Shown: positions 30,333 to 51,904 of the stretch, piece after piece | Position numbering within the stretch: position 1 is the stretch's first letter | Layout of the letters: each line of letters opens with the position of its first letter | Assembly: GCF_910592395.1 (NCBI RefSeq) | Contig: NC_088312.1 | Coordinates: 20,901,292-20,965,291, forward strand | Source: Lineus longissimus | Lineage: Eukaryota; Nemertea; Pilidiophora; Heteronemertea; Lineidae | Direction: 5' to 3' | Length of the DNA stretch: 64,000 nt | Made by a program: the position numbers and the translations under genes | Notes under the pieces: generated by a model | Seen by the model: the letters and a program-made list of their open reading frames with translations, nothing else | What the model was told of the DNA's origin: nothing | The model's database searches: none

Positions 30333-32204
30333 GTTTCTATTCTAAAATGCCTCAAACTTAAAAAGATAGGCCACGAAAGTAACTTGAATATGTGCGAATT
30401 TGGCAAATTCCATCCATCGCTGGCCCGGCCGGAGCGCCAGTAGCGCCGTTGTTTACATTATGTTACGGCAACGTTACAGAAAATGAGACATGTACATTTT
30501 GTACAGCGCGCATAGGAAGTCCGCATCGGCTCGCTCAAGTGATGCTAAAATCCGCGCAAATGGGCTGTTTGGAGCGTTTTTCTCGGCAAATATGTGTAGT
30601 GCTCATTAAAAAACTTAGGGTGGTTGATGCTTCCTTGACTGATTTGTGTTTGAAGCAGTGTTTTGAGAGCCTCAAACTTCTGAAGTGAGCTGAAATTCCA
30701 TTGACGTGACGTGTGCATGGTTTCCACATTTTAGTGCAACCCGAGGGAACTTTGGTAGAGCATCTTGGTTGCGTGTCCAAAACACTCCGCTCTCAGAACG
30801 AGGCTTATGCATTTTCCATTTAAAAGTTGACTTTACGGTACCAAGGTATTTTAGAATACCCCTTTCATAAAATGAATGGATCTCATGAGTTGAGTTATGT
30901 CCTTCTATCATGGTGTGTGCTGAATTATCTCACATTATTGGTTTTTTGTCAGTGCTGTTTATGTAATCTACATTTCGTGTTATTTTCATTTACCATGTGG
31001 GGTGATTTTGTTCTATATAATTCCAAACCAATAAAATTTTCTACAAAATTCAATAGTGCATTTGCTGATTTTTGTCCTTACCTTAGCCAGTTTTAGAAAC
31101 ATACTCCAGAGTTTATCACTGCATGCTGTTGACAAGTTTTACAATTTCGGCCATGGAATTGGTGAAATGAGAGGATGCTAGCCTGAACATGTCTTGGAAT
31201 GCTACATGTAACCTGCTTCATGTAACCATGTTGCTGAATACCACCTAATCCTACACTCAAGATCGCTAGACCATTGTTGTCGATGTTGAAGATGTTCATC
31301 CTTGGCTGCATAGCACAGGAACAGAATGCAGAACCCCAAGGATATCAAGCTTGAGCAGAATAGTTTCGTCCTTTCCCAGGCGGTCACCATCTTGGAAGGG
31401 GATGCACATCCGTGTCTATGAAGATTTTTCAGCACTCCTTATGATAGGCAGGGAGTAGCTCCAATGCACACCCCTTCAGCGGGGCTGAGAGATGAATTTT
31501 AGGGCAATTGGGGCCGTTATGATATTGAGTGAACTCTGTTCAAAATTGGGCTTTCCATGTTTCGCATGGGTGCCAATTGTGTGCTTTGCAGGCCCACAAG
31601 GTGGACAAGAATGAGCATTCTTTGCCAAGCATGCCAGAACACGAAATTGCATGCAGATTGGATGAGTGACCCCCTGAATAGGAAGTCACAGCATGTCTTT
31701 AGCAGAAAGTCACAACCGGCAAAATGAAAGACCACAAATTTGGCCTGACCAAAATATTCTATCAGCGAAGATAGAGTAATGGCTCTTCGAGTTATCATGA
31801 ATCGATAAGTAGTCTGTTTGATTTCAATTGATTTGTTCACTTACCTTAATCCAAAGATGAGGTTTTATTCATCGGTCTTGCTGGAATGGTTGAAAAAGTG
31901 TACCCTAAACCGACGCACCAACAGTCTCAACCCGGAAGTGACTAATTTTGAGGGTGTGTGCTTCAAAAACCTCACAAAAGTATGATTTTCTCTCATCACA
32001 GATAGAATTGAATATTTCAGATCGATTATCAGGCTGCTATTATATGTCAGGACTATGCTGAAATTGACATTGCACATGTTGCATTGGAAACTATCGGTTT
32101 AATGGGGATTGATGTCATGAAAGATGTGGTCAAAAATGCCACAAAGTTCCTGTACAAAATGTATATGTGCATTTGTACAGTGAATAATATGTAAAGTCAA
32201 GGAC
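30333..32204. other. Spacer, no feature supported
   Basis: AT-rich sequence between the foldback element and the inverted-repeat element at 32205. Minus-strand open frames at 31517-31840 and 31202-31435 have no recognisable domain. A GTAAGT donor reads on the minus strand near 31845, but no coding exon could be assigned to it. Confidence 0.4.
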
Positions 32205-33259
32205 TTAGTGAGCCCCCCTTTAGGTCGGGGGAGCTCCCCCGAACCCCCCTACGAGCATATGTTAAGTGCAAGCTCTAACAACTACAGCTGTTACAATGGG
32301 GGGACACCCCCCAAACCCCCCTCCGTCGACATAGGTTTTTACCAGTGCGTTGGGGGGAAGCTCCCCCCAAACCCCCCTGGTGGACAGTCAACTAGCCCTT
32401 CTGTGTCATACTGCTGGAGGGGGGGGTGCGATGGGACCATCCATATAGTTCCTTCCGACACATTTTTGTTTTGGTAATGTAATACATTGTGATTGTCCTT
32501 ATTCACGGGAATCGGGCGTTTCCAGTGATATACGACACAAATAGGTTGTCCTCATGCATTCACTTTGGAAACGCATTTTAAAATAGATGTTACGTCCTGT
32601 TAATGGGGCACGTCATCATCGCGTACATTTGGGAAAAACTCCCTAACGAGACCGGAGCAGACGGCTGAAAGTAGTTTAATTATTGGCCGCTAGGGTGCAG
32701 AATGTCGCTCACCCGAATTTTTCACGCAACTTTTGCTAAATAGAGCTAGTTCTAGTTTGTGATTCATTTTGATACTTCAGATTTGGGCAGAAGACCAATA
32801 TAACTTAGTCGTCAGTGTGGTTTTAAGCTGGAAAAACGTATTTGTTTTTCTTAAAGTGCCTTTTTTGGACGGGTGTGTGCGATTGTTTTGTTTTTATGTC
32901 ACGTGACCTCGATCATGTCGACACAAAATTGAAATAAACCACCCTTTTCTGTCATTATTTAGGACGGATATTTCTCTAATAAAAATATTAATATAATTGG
33001 CCAATTTCTTAGGCATATGATGTAGCGAATTCCCATGAAGATTTAAATTAATTTAAATTAATTTCAACCAATGGGATAGCAACCACCACCGGAAGATCGC
33101 GGAGAAATCGGTAAACTCAACGGAGTTAATTCAGAAAAATACCAAAAAAAATTGTTTGTAGGATATACAATAGTTACTCTCTTTATTTCTCATCAAATCA
33201 GTATATACTCCCACACACACGTGTATCTTAAGAGCCCCTCCTAAAGGGGGGCTTACTAA
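32205..33259. mobile_element. Inverted-repeat element with C/G-rich subterminal repeats
   Basis: The left end TTAGTGAGCCCCCCTTTAGG and the right end CCTAAAGGGGGGCTTACTAA are inverted copies with one mismatch. Within 32208-32430, the pattern GGGGG-AGCTCCCCC-AACCCCCCT recurs three to four times. The right end is about 370 bases before the cortactin start codon, so the element may overlap its promoter or first intron. Confidence 0.55.
33088..33111 (+). promoter_or_regulatory. Possible ETS-site promoter/5' exon of cortactin
   Basis: ACCGGAAG, a consensus ETS/GABP site typical of housekeeping promoters, is followed by ATCGCGGAGAAATCG and then GTAAAC, which could be the donor of a 5' non-coding exon spliced to the acceptor at 33630. 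This is inference from motifs only. Confidence 0.3.
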
Positions 33260-33630
33260 CACTAGAGGGAGGCAGCTGGCTGCAGTTGCAGGGGTAGAAA
33301 TGTTTGTGTATAGGATGCAGATAGTTTTAGAGGGCAGTGGCATGGTGAGGTGGGAGAGGGGATGGGATCAGGAGTATTTTCTTCCAGAAACACCCCTGCT
33401 AAACAGATCTCCATAATGCCAGGAGACCCCCATTCAATCGTGCACCCGCCCTGTTCCAGATTTTGAACACCAATGGTCTGCCTTCTCTAAAGGAGAATTT
33501 TTCAATGCATGAACTTAATGAAGATGATTTTAAAGTTTTTCTCAGCAATTTCAATAGTTTTTCGTTTGAGAGTGGAGGTACATCACTGACACACAGGAAA
33601 GGTCCCCCATGTAATTTTTTTTCTTTGCAG

Positions 33631-43314
<9,684 letters not shown>

Positions 43315-45004
43315 GAAAGAAGAACAGTGACATTATTAGGGATATTCCAGGGACATTCCATTTCTACAGGACATTATGCATGCAGATTAATGCGACTTAC
43401 CAAATTTGTGAATGAAAATTTCTACTCATGAATATGCAATTGTGATAGTGAATTGCATGAAATGTGAGATGATTTCAATCTTTATGAAGAACTAGCAGCA
43501 AATTGTTTTGTCATTCTGTGGAGGATCCAGAAATTTGGGGTAGAAGGTATGGCCCCATCAGGAGAGCTGCATCCCCTCCTGAAACTCTTTCTTCCATGGA
43601 TTTTATGTAGATAAAGAAGACAAAGTTTACTGAGATTCCCTGGATTTGAATGATAAACTGTAAACCTGCATGAGTATTTTTAGGAAGTGTTTGTGATATA
43701 CCTGTAAAATTTCAAATAGTAGCTGAAATCCAAGATACTCTGATCCGATATTCATTTCCAAGGCACGTACATGTACTTACAGAGTGATGGTGGTGGTGGA
43801 ATCGAAGATGACATGACCCACATGTAGCATACTTCGTTGTCGATGAAAGAATGGCAGACTGCAGGTCAAAAACAATGTTGCTGCAACTAGCTCTTAAAGC
43901 TGACTGGTCAAATATTCTTACCCTTGTAAGGACGATGTTGAGCATTGGGAAATTCGTGATGTGCATTCAAATCTTCTACTGAATAGAGCCATTTCCCCAA
44001 TCAAAAGTACCATACTGTAGAATGTCCTCGTTTTCGATTGTGCATTGGGGGGAAATGGCTTCATTTCTGTGTGATCTGTTTCAGCCTTCACTTGGAAAGC
44101 ATATTTGACCCGTCAGCTTGAATGTTTTGAAATGCGAACCTGCTGGTATTTCACCTCTGTGTATGTGTATATAATTGTATAAAAAGAGTGGACAGTCTCT
44201 ACGCATGTAAATTGCAGCTTTTGTATATCAGGTGTCTGCTCAATTTTGTAAACCGATAAATTAGAATTAGAAGTTAGATTAATAGTTAATCGGAACGCTC
44301 CTGATATTACCTTCGTAAGTGGGTAAGCTTATCGTAATATGCCATATGATATTTCATAAAATTTCATAGAAGTCCTGGTTCAAGGGAAGAATGCAGATTT
44401 AGTACATTATTTTAAAAATTTTCGTCGATTTTCTTCATATTGTATCAAAGTTCAAGTCTGAACAAAAGAAAAAATTCCTGATGATAGTTGGCTAGTCCTA
44501 TTTTGAGATTACTCATTTGGAATTCGTGACTTCGCATTGACCTGAAGTACAGATCACAGCAGTGAATGGCTGCCTCAGTCTTTGGTTAACCACTTCTCTT
44601 CATTAGGCCAATGTTTTGGTGTAACATGTAATAACAAAGACTCGGGTACACCCAGATTTTGGTCTGACGTCGTCATGATGCAATGTACTCCGAAAATAAC
44701 ACAGTGCTTGACATTATGTCATTGCCGCAAATGATGCTGTAGAAACCCGTGGCCAACCGAATGATGTTGCAGAACGTCTCCTGGTGAAGTGGTAATTCCT
44801 TGCCCTTACGTGTATGCGATGTCGTTTTTTATTTTGGATAATTCATACAAAAGGTGGTGCTATAACATGCCAGTCATGTAATCGGTGTCATTTTGAGTCG
44901 AGATCTCTTTGTTTATTCATGTACCGTAGATCTCTCCTTTAACGCCGTGTGATGGCCTTATTTTGTCAATTTCAGGTGAGGTGAATACACCCAGTTTAAA
45001 TGAT

Positions 45005-45276
45005 ACATGTACGTTCCTTTGTGTGCATGCATAGATCATGTACGTTCATAGATCATGTACGTTCCTTTGTGTGTATGCATAGATCATGTACGTTCATAGA
45101 TCATGTACGTTCCTTTGTGTGTATGCATAGATCATGTACGTTCATAGATCATGTACGTTCCTTTGTGTGTATGCATAGATCATGTACGTTCATAGATCAT
45201 GTATGTTCCTTTGTGTCTATGCATAGATCATGTACGTTCATAGATCGTCTACGTTCCTTTGTGTGTATGCATAGGT
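45005..45276 (+). repeat. 48-bp minisatellite, about 5.7 copies
   Basis: The unit combines ATCATGTACGTTCCTTTGTG, TGTATGCATAG and ATCATGTACGTTCATAG. Because 48 is a multiple of three, one frame stays open and repeats HVRSFVCMHRSCTFID; this is a by-product of the array, not a gene. Confidence 0.92.
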
Positions 45277-45494
45277 CGTTTCTATATGGCCCGCTAGAAA
45301 TGATGGTAATGAGCATGGCAGTAGTTCAGTTATATTTCAAGTCAATGCAATGAGACTTGGCAAATACTGTTAACAGCCAAATTTCCACAGGCATTTGTTT
45401 TCACGATTGGATTTCAATGTGTTTTATATTAAAAACATGTCCTCAGTTATGTGCGATATGTGACAGCGTGCTAATCATAGTAAAAATAATGCAG

Positions 45495-45865
45495 AATAGC
45501 ATTCCGCGATGATGAGGTCACTGCCGCTGCTGCCCTCTATTTCCCCATTGCTGAATTACAGGCAATGTCGGACAAACATGCGGTTTCGTAATGGATTCAG
45601 GCTTTCTAACTAGGGCAGTTAGATTCAATCTAGCATATGTCCGAGTGTTGGAAATACTACATAATTGTTCTGAATATTTCTCTCTCTGACTCTATGGTAT
45701 CATTCATGCTAACAACAATGCAGGGTCAAAGATAATTGACTTTGAAATAAGCTCAAATGCATAGAAATAAGTGTCGATGTCCGACTGTCACGTGACTAAA
45801 ACGTCATCAATATCTTATGCAAATGACCTTGTGAGCTATAAATAGTAACTTCGCGGAATGCTATT
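45495..45865. mobile_element. 371-bp MITE, copy 2
   Basis: Same length and nearly the same sequence as 29420-29790, with ends AATAGCATTCCGCGATG and CTTCGCGGAATGCTATT (one mismatch). The low divergence implies recent movement of both copies. Confidence 0.9.
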
Positions 45866-46077
45866 ATGATATTTCTGTATAAATGACGTTGCGGGAAAGA
45901 GGTATACTGTGTGCTGAGATATCCATAACTTAACAATAAACTATGAAGTATTTTACAGCAGGTCTTCTTGTTTGTTCATTTTATTGTTAAACCAATCATG
46001 ATATTAGATATTGTCGTTTGTACATTTGATGGTACTGACTTCAGGTCTTTTATCGATAAATTTCACTAAGTGTTTTC

Positions 46078-46476
46078 TGACTTATGACTTACTTGTACTG
46101 GCTCCCGGTGAAGCAGCGTGTCATTTTCAAGGTCCTCCTGATGTGTTTCAAGGTGGTCCGGGGTTATGCACCTGCATACCTGAGCCTCAAACATGTTGAG
46201 AGGCAGCGTGTCACCAGGTCATCTAATGACACGTCATTGGCGTGTATGCGGATAAAGACAGGATTCGGTGACCGCTGCTTCTCATCATGTGGTCCCCGGT
46301 TGTGGAATGCCCTACCGGAGCACATCAGGGGGGCGGACGCGCTGCTTGCTTTTAAACGACTCCTAAAATCCTGGCTGTTCGAGGAAGCATTTCTTGGTGG
46401 GGAGGTAGCGCCTTGAGCAGGTTTACCTGGAGTTTGGCGCTCTATAAGACATTGTTTATTGATTGATTGATTATGA
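46078..46476 (+). mobile_element. 3' end of a LINE (CR1/L2-type reverse transcriptase tail)
   Basis: The frame at 46084-46416 encodes YWLPVKQRVIFKVLLMCFK, then RCFSSCGPRLWNALPEHIR and LLKSWLFEEAF, the standard C-terminal segment of many non-LTR reverse-transcriptase ORFs. After the stop comes TGGCGCTCTATAAGACATTG and a (TTGA)n-like tail to about 46472, as in CR1/L2-group LINEs. Only the last 110 codons remain: a typical 5'-truncated copy. Confidence 0.85.
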
Positions 46477-46504
46477 GGGTCGATATCACAATATGGGAGA
46501 CCAG

Positions 46505-46770
46505 TCAAGTCCAGTGGCATAGTGCTTAATGAGGAGGTTGTGGATTGAAGCGGGGCAGGAACGCCACTGTTCCATCTTTGATTCCTCGAGCAAGAGACTC
46601 GATCCTAAACTGCATCGGTTTTCAATTGAGGCCTAAAGCTGAGACTCCTTGTACCCAGATGCCAGGACAGACGAAAGACCCCACAAAATGAGAAGCTTGC
46701 AATGGACTCTGCCAGTGGCCGATAATTACGAGGCCAATAAGGGGAAGAGATGAGAAATCTTGATCTGCAC
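46505..46770 (+). mobile_element. SINE copy, different head but shared body
   Basis: A tRNA-like start (GTGGCATAGTGCTTAATGAG) is followed by a body whose AAGACCCCAC and GAAGCTTGCAATGGACTCT, then GAGGCCAATAAG, correspond to AAGACCCCACCAAGTGAG, GTAGCTTGCGTGGACTCT and AGGCCAATAAACC in the SINE at 23984-24390. Confidence 0.65.
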
Positions 46771-46837
46771 TCCGGGACCTTCCTGTTGGGTCCACAAAAA
46801 AAAGGCCCCCCCTCAATCAACTGGCTAAACAGGGTGC

Positions 46838-46920
46838 GGCAAACGGGGGGGGGGGGGACTCCCCCAATGCACTGGCTGAAACATTTCGGAAGTACGGGGG
46901 TGGGGGGGGGGGGGGCTCCC
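46838..46920 (+). repeat. Poly-G rich tract
   Basis: Three runs of G (about 10-14 bases) separated by ACTCCCCCAATGC and similar; prone to assembly error and G-quadruplex formation. Confidence 0.8.
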
Positions 46921-47123
46921 CCATGTCAAACAGCTGTGTGAGTTCACTAAGACGGACAAAATGGGGACGATTCATCCACCTCATTCATCCACCTCAGATA
47001 GCGCAGAAGGCCTACCCAGGATACTGGGTTGAACCTTATTAATTTTGCATGCTCTGCAAGAAGTTTGTTATCAGGGCAGGAGTTGCATAGGGTGCAATTT
47101 CAAAGTGTCCTTTTGAATTAGCC

Positions 47124-48052
47124 CAGATAGCAAAGAATTTGGGCCCAATATGGGTATTTGAATGGGTAATACGGGTCCCATATGCCATGTTTGGGTCCAA
47201 TGTATGTTACGTATAGGCAAATATAGGCACATTTTGCATGTGGGTTTCATATGGGGACCAAGTGGGCAGATGTGGGCTTACTGTCATGTGTCACATGGGG
47301 GGCACACATGGGAATTATCACATGGGCAACCTGGGCTGATTGTTCAGGTCAATTAATTAATTACGTTGTAATTATTATGCCCAAAATCAATTAATGAAAA
47401 TAAAGATTAGGGTAATATCAACCAAACAAGTGGAAAGGAAGTGTAAGTTAATTGATTGATTCTGGTTACTAGACTCAAAATTAATTCAAGTGTTTCAGAA
47501 TGCAAACCATGGGCACAAAACATCACAGAAACATCAGATCCTAAATCTTTTCACAAGTTGCTAGTGGTGGTTTGCCAATGAAGACATCAAGGCTCACTCC
47601 AGATATTTTACCCCTTACACCCTGCAGAGAGGTGAGTGTCCAACTCATTTCACTCAGGGGTTGCTGGTAGAAACTGGCGCAGTTAGGGTTTTTTATTCAG
47701 AAGCACGACCTCGTGCTGGAGGTTAGGCCTACACTGTAAAACTGTAGAGAGGAATTAGCTCTAAAGGCCAATGTACAGCCGTTGACACATATCATATGAA
47801 AATAATTTTATAAGAAAATGCCATTCAATGAACCCAAAAGGAAATCCATGTAAAACCTACATATGCCCAGTTTGCCCACATGGTCCACATCCGAAAACAC
47901 GGGTGCATATTCCACATGGGGTCTGGGTGGGCAAAAGTGGGGCCCACATTTGCCCACTTGGGACCCACATTAATTGCCCACACGGGTACCCATATGGCTG
48001 CCCACACTTGCCCATGTATTAGCCATATGGGGCCCATAAATTTTGCTATCTG
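47124..48052. mobile_element. 929-bp inverted-repeat element with GGGCCCATATG subterminal arms
   Basis: The left end CAGATAGCAAAGAATTTGGG pairs with the right end (CCCATAAATTTTGCTATCTG). For about 200 bp inward both ends are filled with variants of TGGGCCCCATATGGG, CCACATGGGC and TTGCCCACTTGGG in opposite orientation. The middle is AT-rich with no transposase frame, so this is a non-autonomous DNA transposon. Confidence 0.75.
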
Positions 48053-48582
48053 CGAGAGTGTTAGGTAGTCTTCTGATAACGACAAGGGACAATATATGTG
48101 CTGATGTTGGAAAGACCAAGATCCAGGAGATGTTTACACGAGCTGGCCCTTGGTAAGTCGGTCTCCGGTTGTCATGTATAACAACTTCCTTGTTCAGAAA
48201 AGCACCCGGCGATATCTGGCGGCAAATGACGAAGCAAGATACAATTTGTAAGGTCTCCTCCCTGGTTGTGACTGTCACAGAGCTAATTGTGCCTCTTTGT
48301 GCTCCTGGTCCTCAGAAAGACCATGACACTTGTGTTGTGTAATCGGTTGTGAAGTTGTCACAACCTCCTTCCCCTGACAGAACTCTTACAACTGAAGACT
48401 CACAGAAAAGTAAAGGCAAGAATAATATTTTACAATTTTCTTCTACATTGATCTTCTGAACATCACATGGTTGCAAAAATTACAGGTTCATTTCAAAATA
48501 TGAAGTTGTATTAAAACAGAGTAACTCATAAATCAAAGTACACTTTTCAATTGAGACAACTCCAATACATGTCCTGGTCCCA

Positions 48583-48800
48583 GACTGTGACTGAGACGGA
48601 ATGGTCAGGTAGTGCACGAAGGGTCCGAGCTAGGCATCACGGAGCGAGTTAGTCCAAGGTTGTGACGGAAGTGTGTCTTTGTCTGATACACATCCTGGAC
48701 CAATGCTGTGACTCAGACAGAATGGTCATTTCACAGCAGGACATGGGTGAGTTGAGACGGAGTGTGTCTTAGGCTGTGACTGAGACAAAATGGTCTGGTG
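48583..48800 (+). repeat. Imperfect repeats of CTGTGACTGAGACGGAATGG
   Basis: Three diverged copies at about 48584, 48709 and 48775 of CTGTGACT(G/C)AGAC(G/A)(G/A)AATGGTC with related TGTGTCTT links. Confidence 0.6.
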
Positions 48801-50354
48801 GTGCAGCAAATTTCACAGCTTGGCAACATGGGCTGAACTACAGTCTGCAGGCATGGCAGGAGGGGAAAACAAGAGGCTAAATACATTGAACCAAGTTTCA
48901 TTATTCTTTACACTTGTTCAAGAAATACATTTACGCTCGTCTTAAGATTTGTGCAATCCACCTGCAGTGAGGTTCGGTGATACAGATTTTACTTTCCAGT
49001 ACATTTTAGCACAGGTACTTTTACTGATGAACACAAGTGACAAAGCGCAAGTGATCTTGTATTCTTGTATTACCGTTTGTTTTCCTATGGGCAGAGTAAT
49101 CCGTTTGACACTCATCTTCTTTTCGTCACTTTCATAGTACATGTATAAAACTAAGATATATATACATGTATATATGATACCGTCATTGGATGCCAAGTGT
49201 TTAACAGTTCCTTTATCATCATCGGATGCGCATCAGATATGCCACAAGATTTACAGTTCCCTTACTTTCAACGTCGCCGGAGATAGTCCAGCTGCTAAGC
49301 TCCCAAAAAGGCAAGAATTGTGCATTTTAATGGGGAAAATTTGACATTTGGCAGGGTGGTAGAACAACCCCTAGGGGTCATTTATCGATTAAGACCCTAA
49401 TTTTTTACGCCCCCTGGCGGTCGCCATCTTGATATCCAATATGGCCGCCATTTCTGGCCCGTTTCCTGCAATATCTCGGAATCTATTGCACGTACGGGTA
49501 TAATTTTGACGGCTTACCCTAGGTTTTCAGGTATGACGAATTCAACGGAACCAATGAAAATGCCGTCGAAGCTGGTGCTTTAATTTACCAAGATTTGTAA
49601 ATAATTTCGTCTTTACCCCCAGCCCACCTATAGATTGTACCAGTATTAGGCCTACTTAAAAGAATTGCGAATACAATAAAAGGAACGTGGCGAGGCTGTC
49701 AGTCACTTTGACCTTGACTATGCATGCTGTAAATATCATGTAGTTTCTTTAATGAAATAAACTTCCAAGAGCTGAATTCCGAGTTGGTTGTTTCTGGTGT
49801 GCAACAGACACTTCTTGCGGTGACGGTGTAGAAGTTTAAAATGTCCCTGGATAGAATGTCCGGGGAGCGAAGGATTCTCTTAGCTTTGGCGGGAATGGCC
49901 TCCACAGATAGAACCATATCATAATCTGTCAGAATACAATAGGACTGGGCACGTTTTCCATGAGTACGGTTTCCTCCTCTACACCGTACGGCCTTGGCCG
50001 AAATGGTGAATACACAATGTACGTCATTGTCAGTTCAAGTCAGTGTGTGTGATTTTGACAATATGCAGGTTTCGACAGCTATACGACTGACGAAATACGA
50101 AGTGCAAGATCATCTTTTGTCCTATGTTGTAGGAGGAATCGGCTAAATTTTTGAAAATAGCCAATGAAATGCATTTACAAACTTTGCCCTTCGCAGCTCG
50201 TCGAAAGGCTTGCGAAACCTGGCTTGTATATATTTCTATCGCCATATAGCTCCGTTCATGTGCATGTTATGCAATAGCCCAGACCCACCTTTGCAATTTG
50301 TATCGGCAATGGATTGCCGAACCAATTTGTCGCGGCAATGTGGTGGTGTAAGTG
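48801..50354. other. Spacer, no feature supported
   Basis: Contains CGCCCCCTGGCGGTCGCCAT with AATATGGCCGCCAT at 49408-49455 and a 110-codon minus-strand open frame at about 49699-50030 lacking splice sites or a recognisable domain. I see nothing else. Confidence 0.35.
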
Positions 50355-50426
50355 CAATTGGTCCACCAATATTTCGTGTGTAAGCGCAGCTGCGCTTACA
50401 CCACGAAATATTGGTGGATCCAATTG
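50355..50426. repeat. 72-bp near-perfect palindrome
   Basis: CAATTGG-TCCACCAATATTTC through TAAGCGCA meets its complement TGCGCTTA through GAAATATTGGTGGATCCAATTG with no spacer and only two single-base bulges. Confidence 0.9.
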
Positions 50427-50802
50427 GTCTAATGACATAACAATACAAGTTGGCGCTAAGCCGCCGGCCTGTCTTTCCCGGGGTAGAGGAATAGTGCCCG
50501 AATGGTGTGACGTCAAATGTATTGTCTTTGGTCATGATCGGTCTCGGTTGATTTGAACGCAAGTCAGTTGGTGTGTGAGTGAACTGCGCAGAACATCGCT
50601 GGAAAACTTTTTCCGATTTCAAAGGTAAAATTCCCCTCAACATTTCGGAAATCAAGTTAAAAGAGCTGCAGCAGAAGGTAGGGCCCAGTATCTATGATTG
50701 ATAATTGTTTGAATTGGTTTCAACAGGTTTTTATTGCTGTAAAAGTCATGCAGTCGAGCCAAGAATAAACTGCGCAGTTAGAAATTTCAGTCGCAAATTC
50801 AC

Positions 50803-51654
50803 GGTAAGGCAGGACTTATGTGCAAAACTGGAAGGCTTTTGACTTCCAAACCTTGTCATATGATTTTTCAAAAATGCTTTAAATTTAAACAATCATTCAT
50901 TTGGCTCCACTATCCCGACTGTGGTGTAGCACCCGACTGCAACTGGCATGAATAGGGAATACGCTGGTTATGGATGTCAGATCGTGGTTCCTTGACAATT
51001 GCAAACAATTTCACTGGACGTAACCCACGCGGCGACACCAAGGTCCGCTGGCTGATCTATTGATATGTTCGTAGTAGGGTGTCAAAGTCGGGGAGACGAA
51101 GAGCCACTCGTCTCTTGTAGGGGGTTCATTGAAAGTGTTTGCATTTGTTAGCCTATAAACACAAGCTTTTAATCCTACAGTCCCGTGTTTGGCGGAGAAA
51201 CTAATCTTACAGAAGGCCCAGTCATATTTCGTCATTGACGGTATCTCTGGGAGGCCCTGTGTGCCGTTGATCCAATATTTATTGAGGCTGTTGAAGAGAC
51301 TTCTTGTCTAAGCAGTACCATTCCGCCCCCTCTAAGGCATACAATGGTAACTTATAAACACAAAATTTTAATCCCTGTCTCGGGTGTCTTTGAGAGAGCT
51401 GATCATACACAATTCCCAACCTATTCGTCAGCCAGCTGACAGATTCCCTGGGTCGAACGTGTTACTGGGATGTTTTCGAAGAGATACTTGTGGCTGTTGG
51501 AGAGACTTCTTGTCTAAACAGTACCATTATGCCCTCTCTAAGACATACAGTGGTAACTAATTCTTCAACTGCGAAATGATCGCAGATTGAATACAGTGAG
51601 TTAATCATTCAAACAATATCAAATGTAACCATGATGATACTTTTTACTGGGTGA
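50803..51654 (+). repeat. Tandem duplication, copy 1
   Basis: About 850 bp starting TAAGGCAGGACTTATGTGCA and ending ACTTTTTACTGGGTGAC. Matches copy 2 at 51905-52731 at roughly 95 percent by eye. Each copy holds an internal two-fold repeat: GAGACTTCTTGTCTAA then AGTACCATT then CATACA(A/G)TGGTAACT occurs at about 51296 and 51507. Confidence 0.88.
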
Positions 51655-51904
51655 CCCATGCCTGTGGGATCCAACATACCTGTACTTTGAGGCGGTTGGC
51701 GATCATTCTTGTCTATTGTTTGCAAGCATAGCGCCTCTTGTGATTTGAAGGTAAGGAGGCATGACCAAAAGCAGTCAGCATGTTATTGCCAGGCAAGTAG
51801 ATTCGGTAATTCTATTCAAACTTAGATTGCGATTGGTGTCGTAACAAAGGGAAGCTTTTACTGTGGTCAAAGCACTGAGAGTCTCCCTCCAAGGTAAGTT
51901 TAGT

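Larger units (their letters stand above)
43315..45940 (+). other. Cortactin 3' UTR/flank with polyadenylation signal
   Basis: No coding exon is seen after the cortactin stop. The first canonical AATAAA I find on the plus strand is at 45935-45940, just past a MITE copy, so the 3' UTR could be long; a shorter non-canonical signal cannot be excluded. The stretch contains the 48-bp minisatellite at 45005-45276. Confidence 0.35.

Noticed and set aside
45005-45276. CRISPR array
   Set aside because: Head-to-tail units without unique spacers, in an animal genome; it is a minisatellite. No CRISPR-like array exists elsewhere in the window.
45000-45353. 117-codon open frame
   Set aside because: It is the translation of a 48-bp minisatellite; the frame is open only because the period divides by three.
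46084-46416. A host gene of about 110 residues
   Set aside because: The WLPVKQR and PRLWNALP blocks are the C-terminus of LINE reverse-transcriptase proteins, followed by a LINE-style tail.
49699-50035. Minus-strand frame of about 110 codons
   Set aside because: No acceptor at the upstream end, no recognised motif, length within chance for a window this size.
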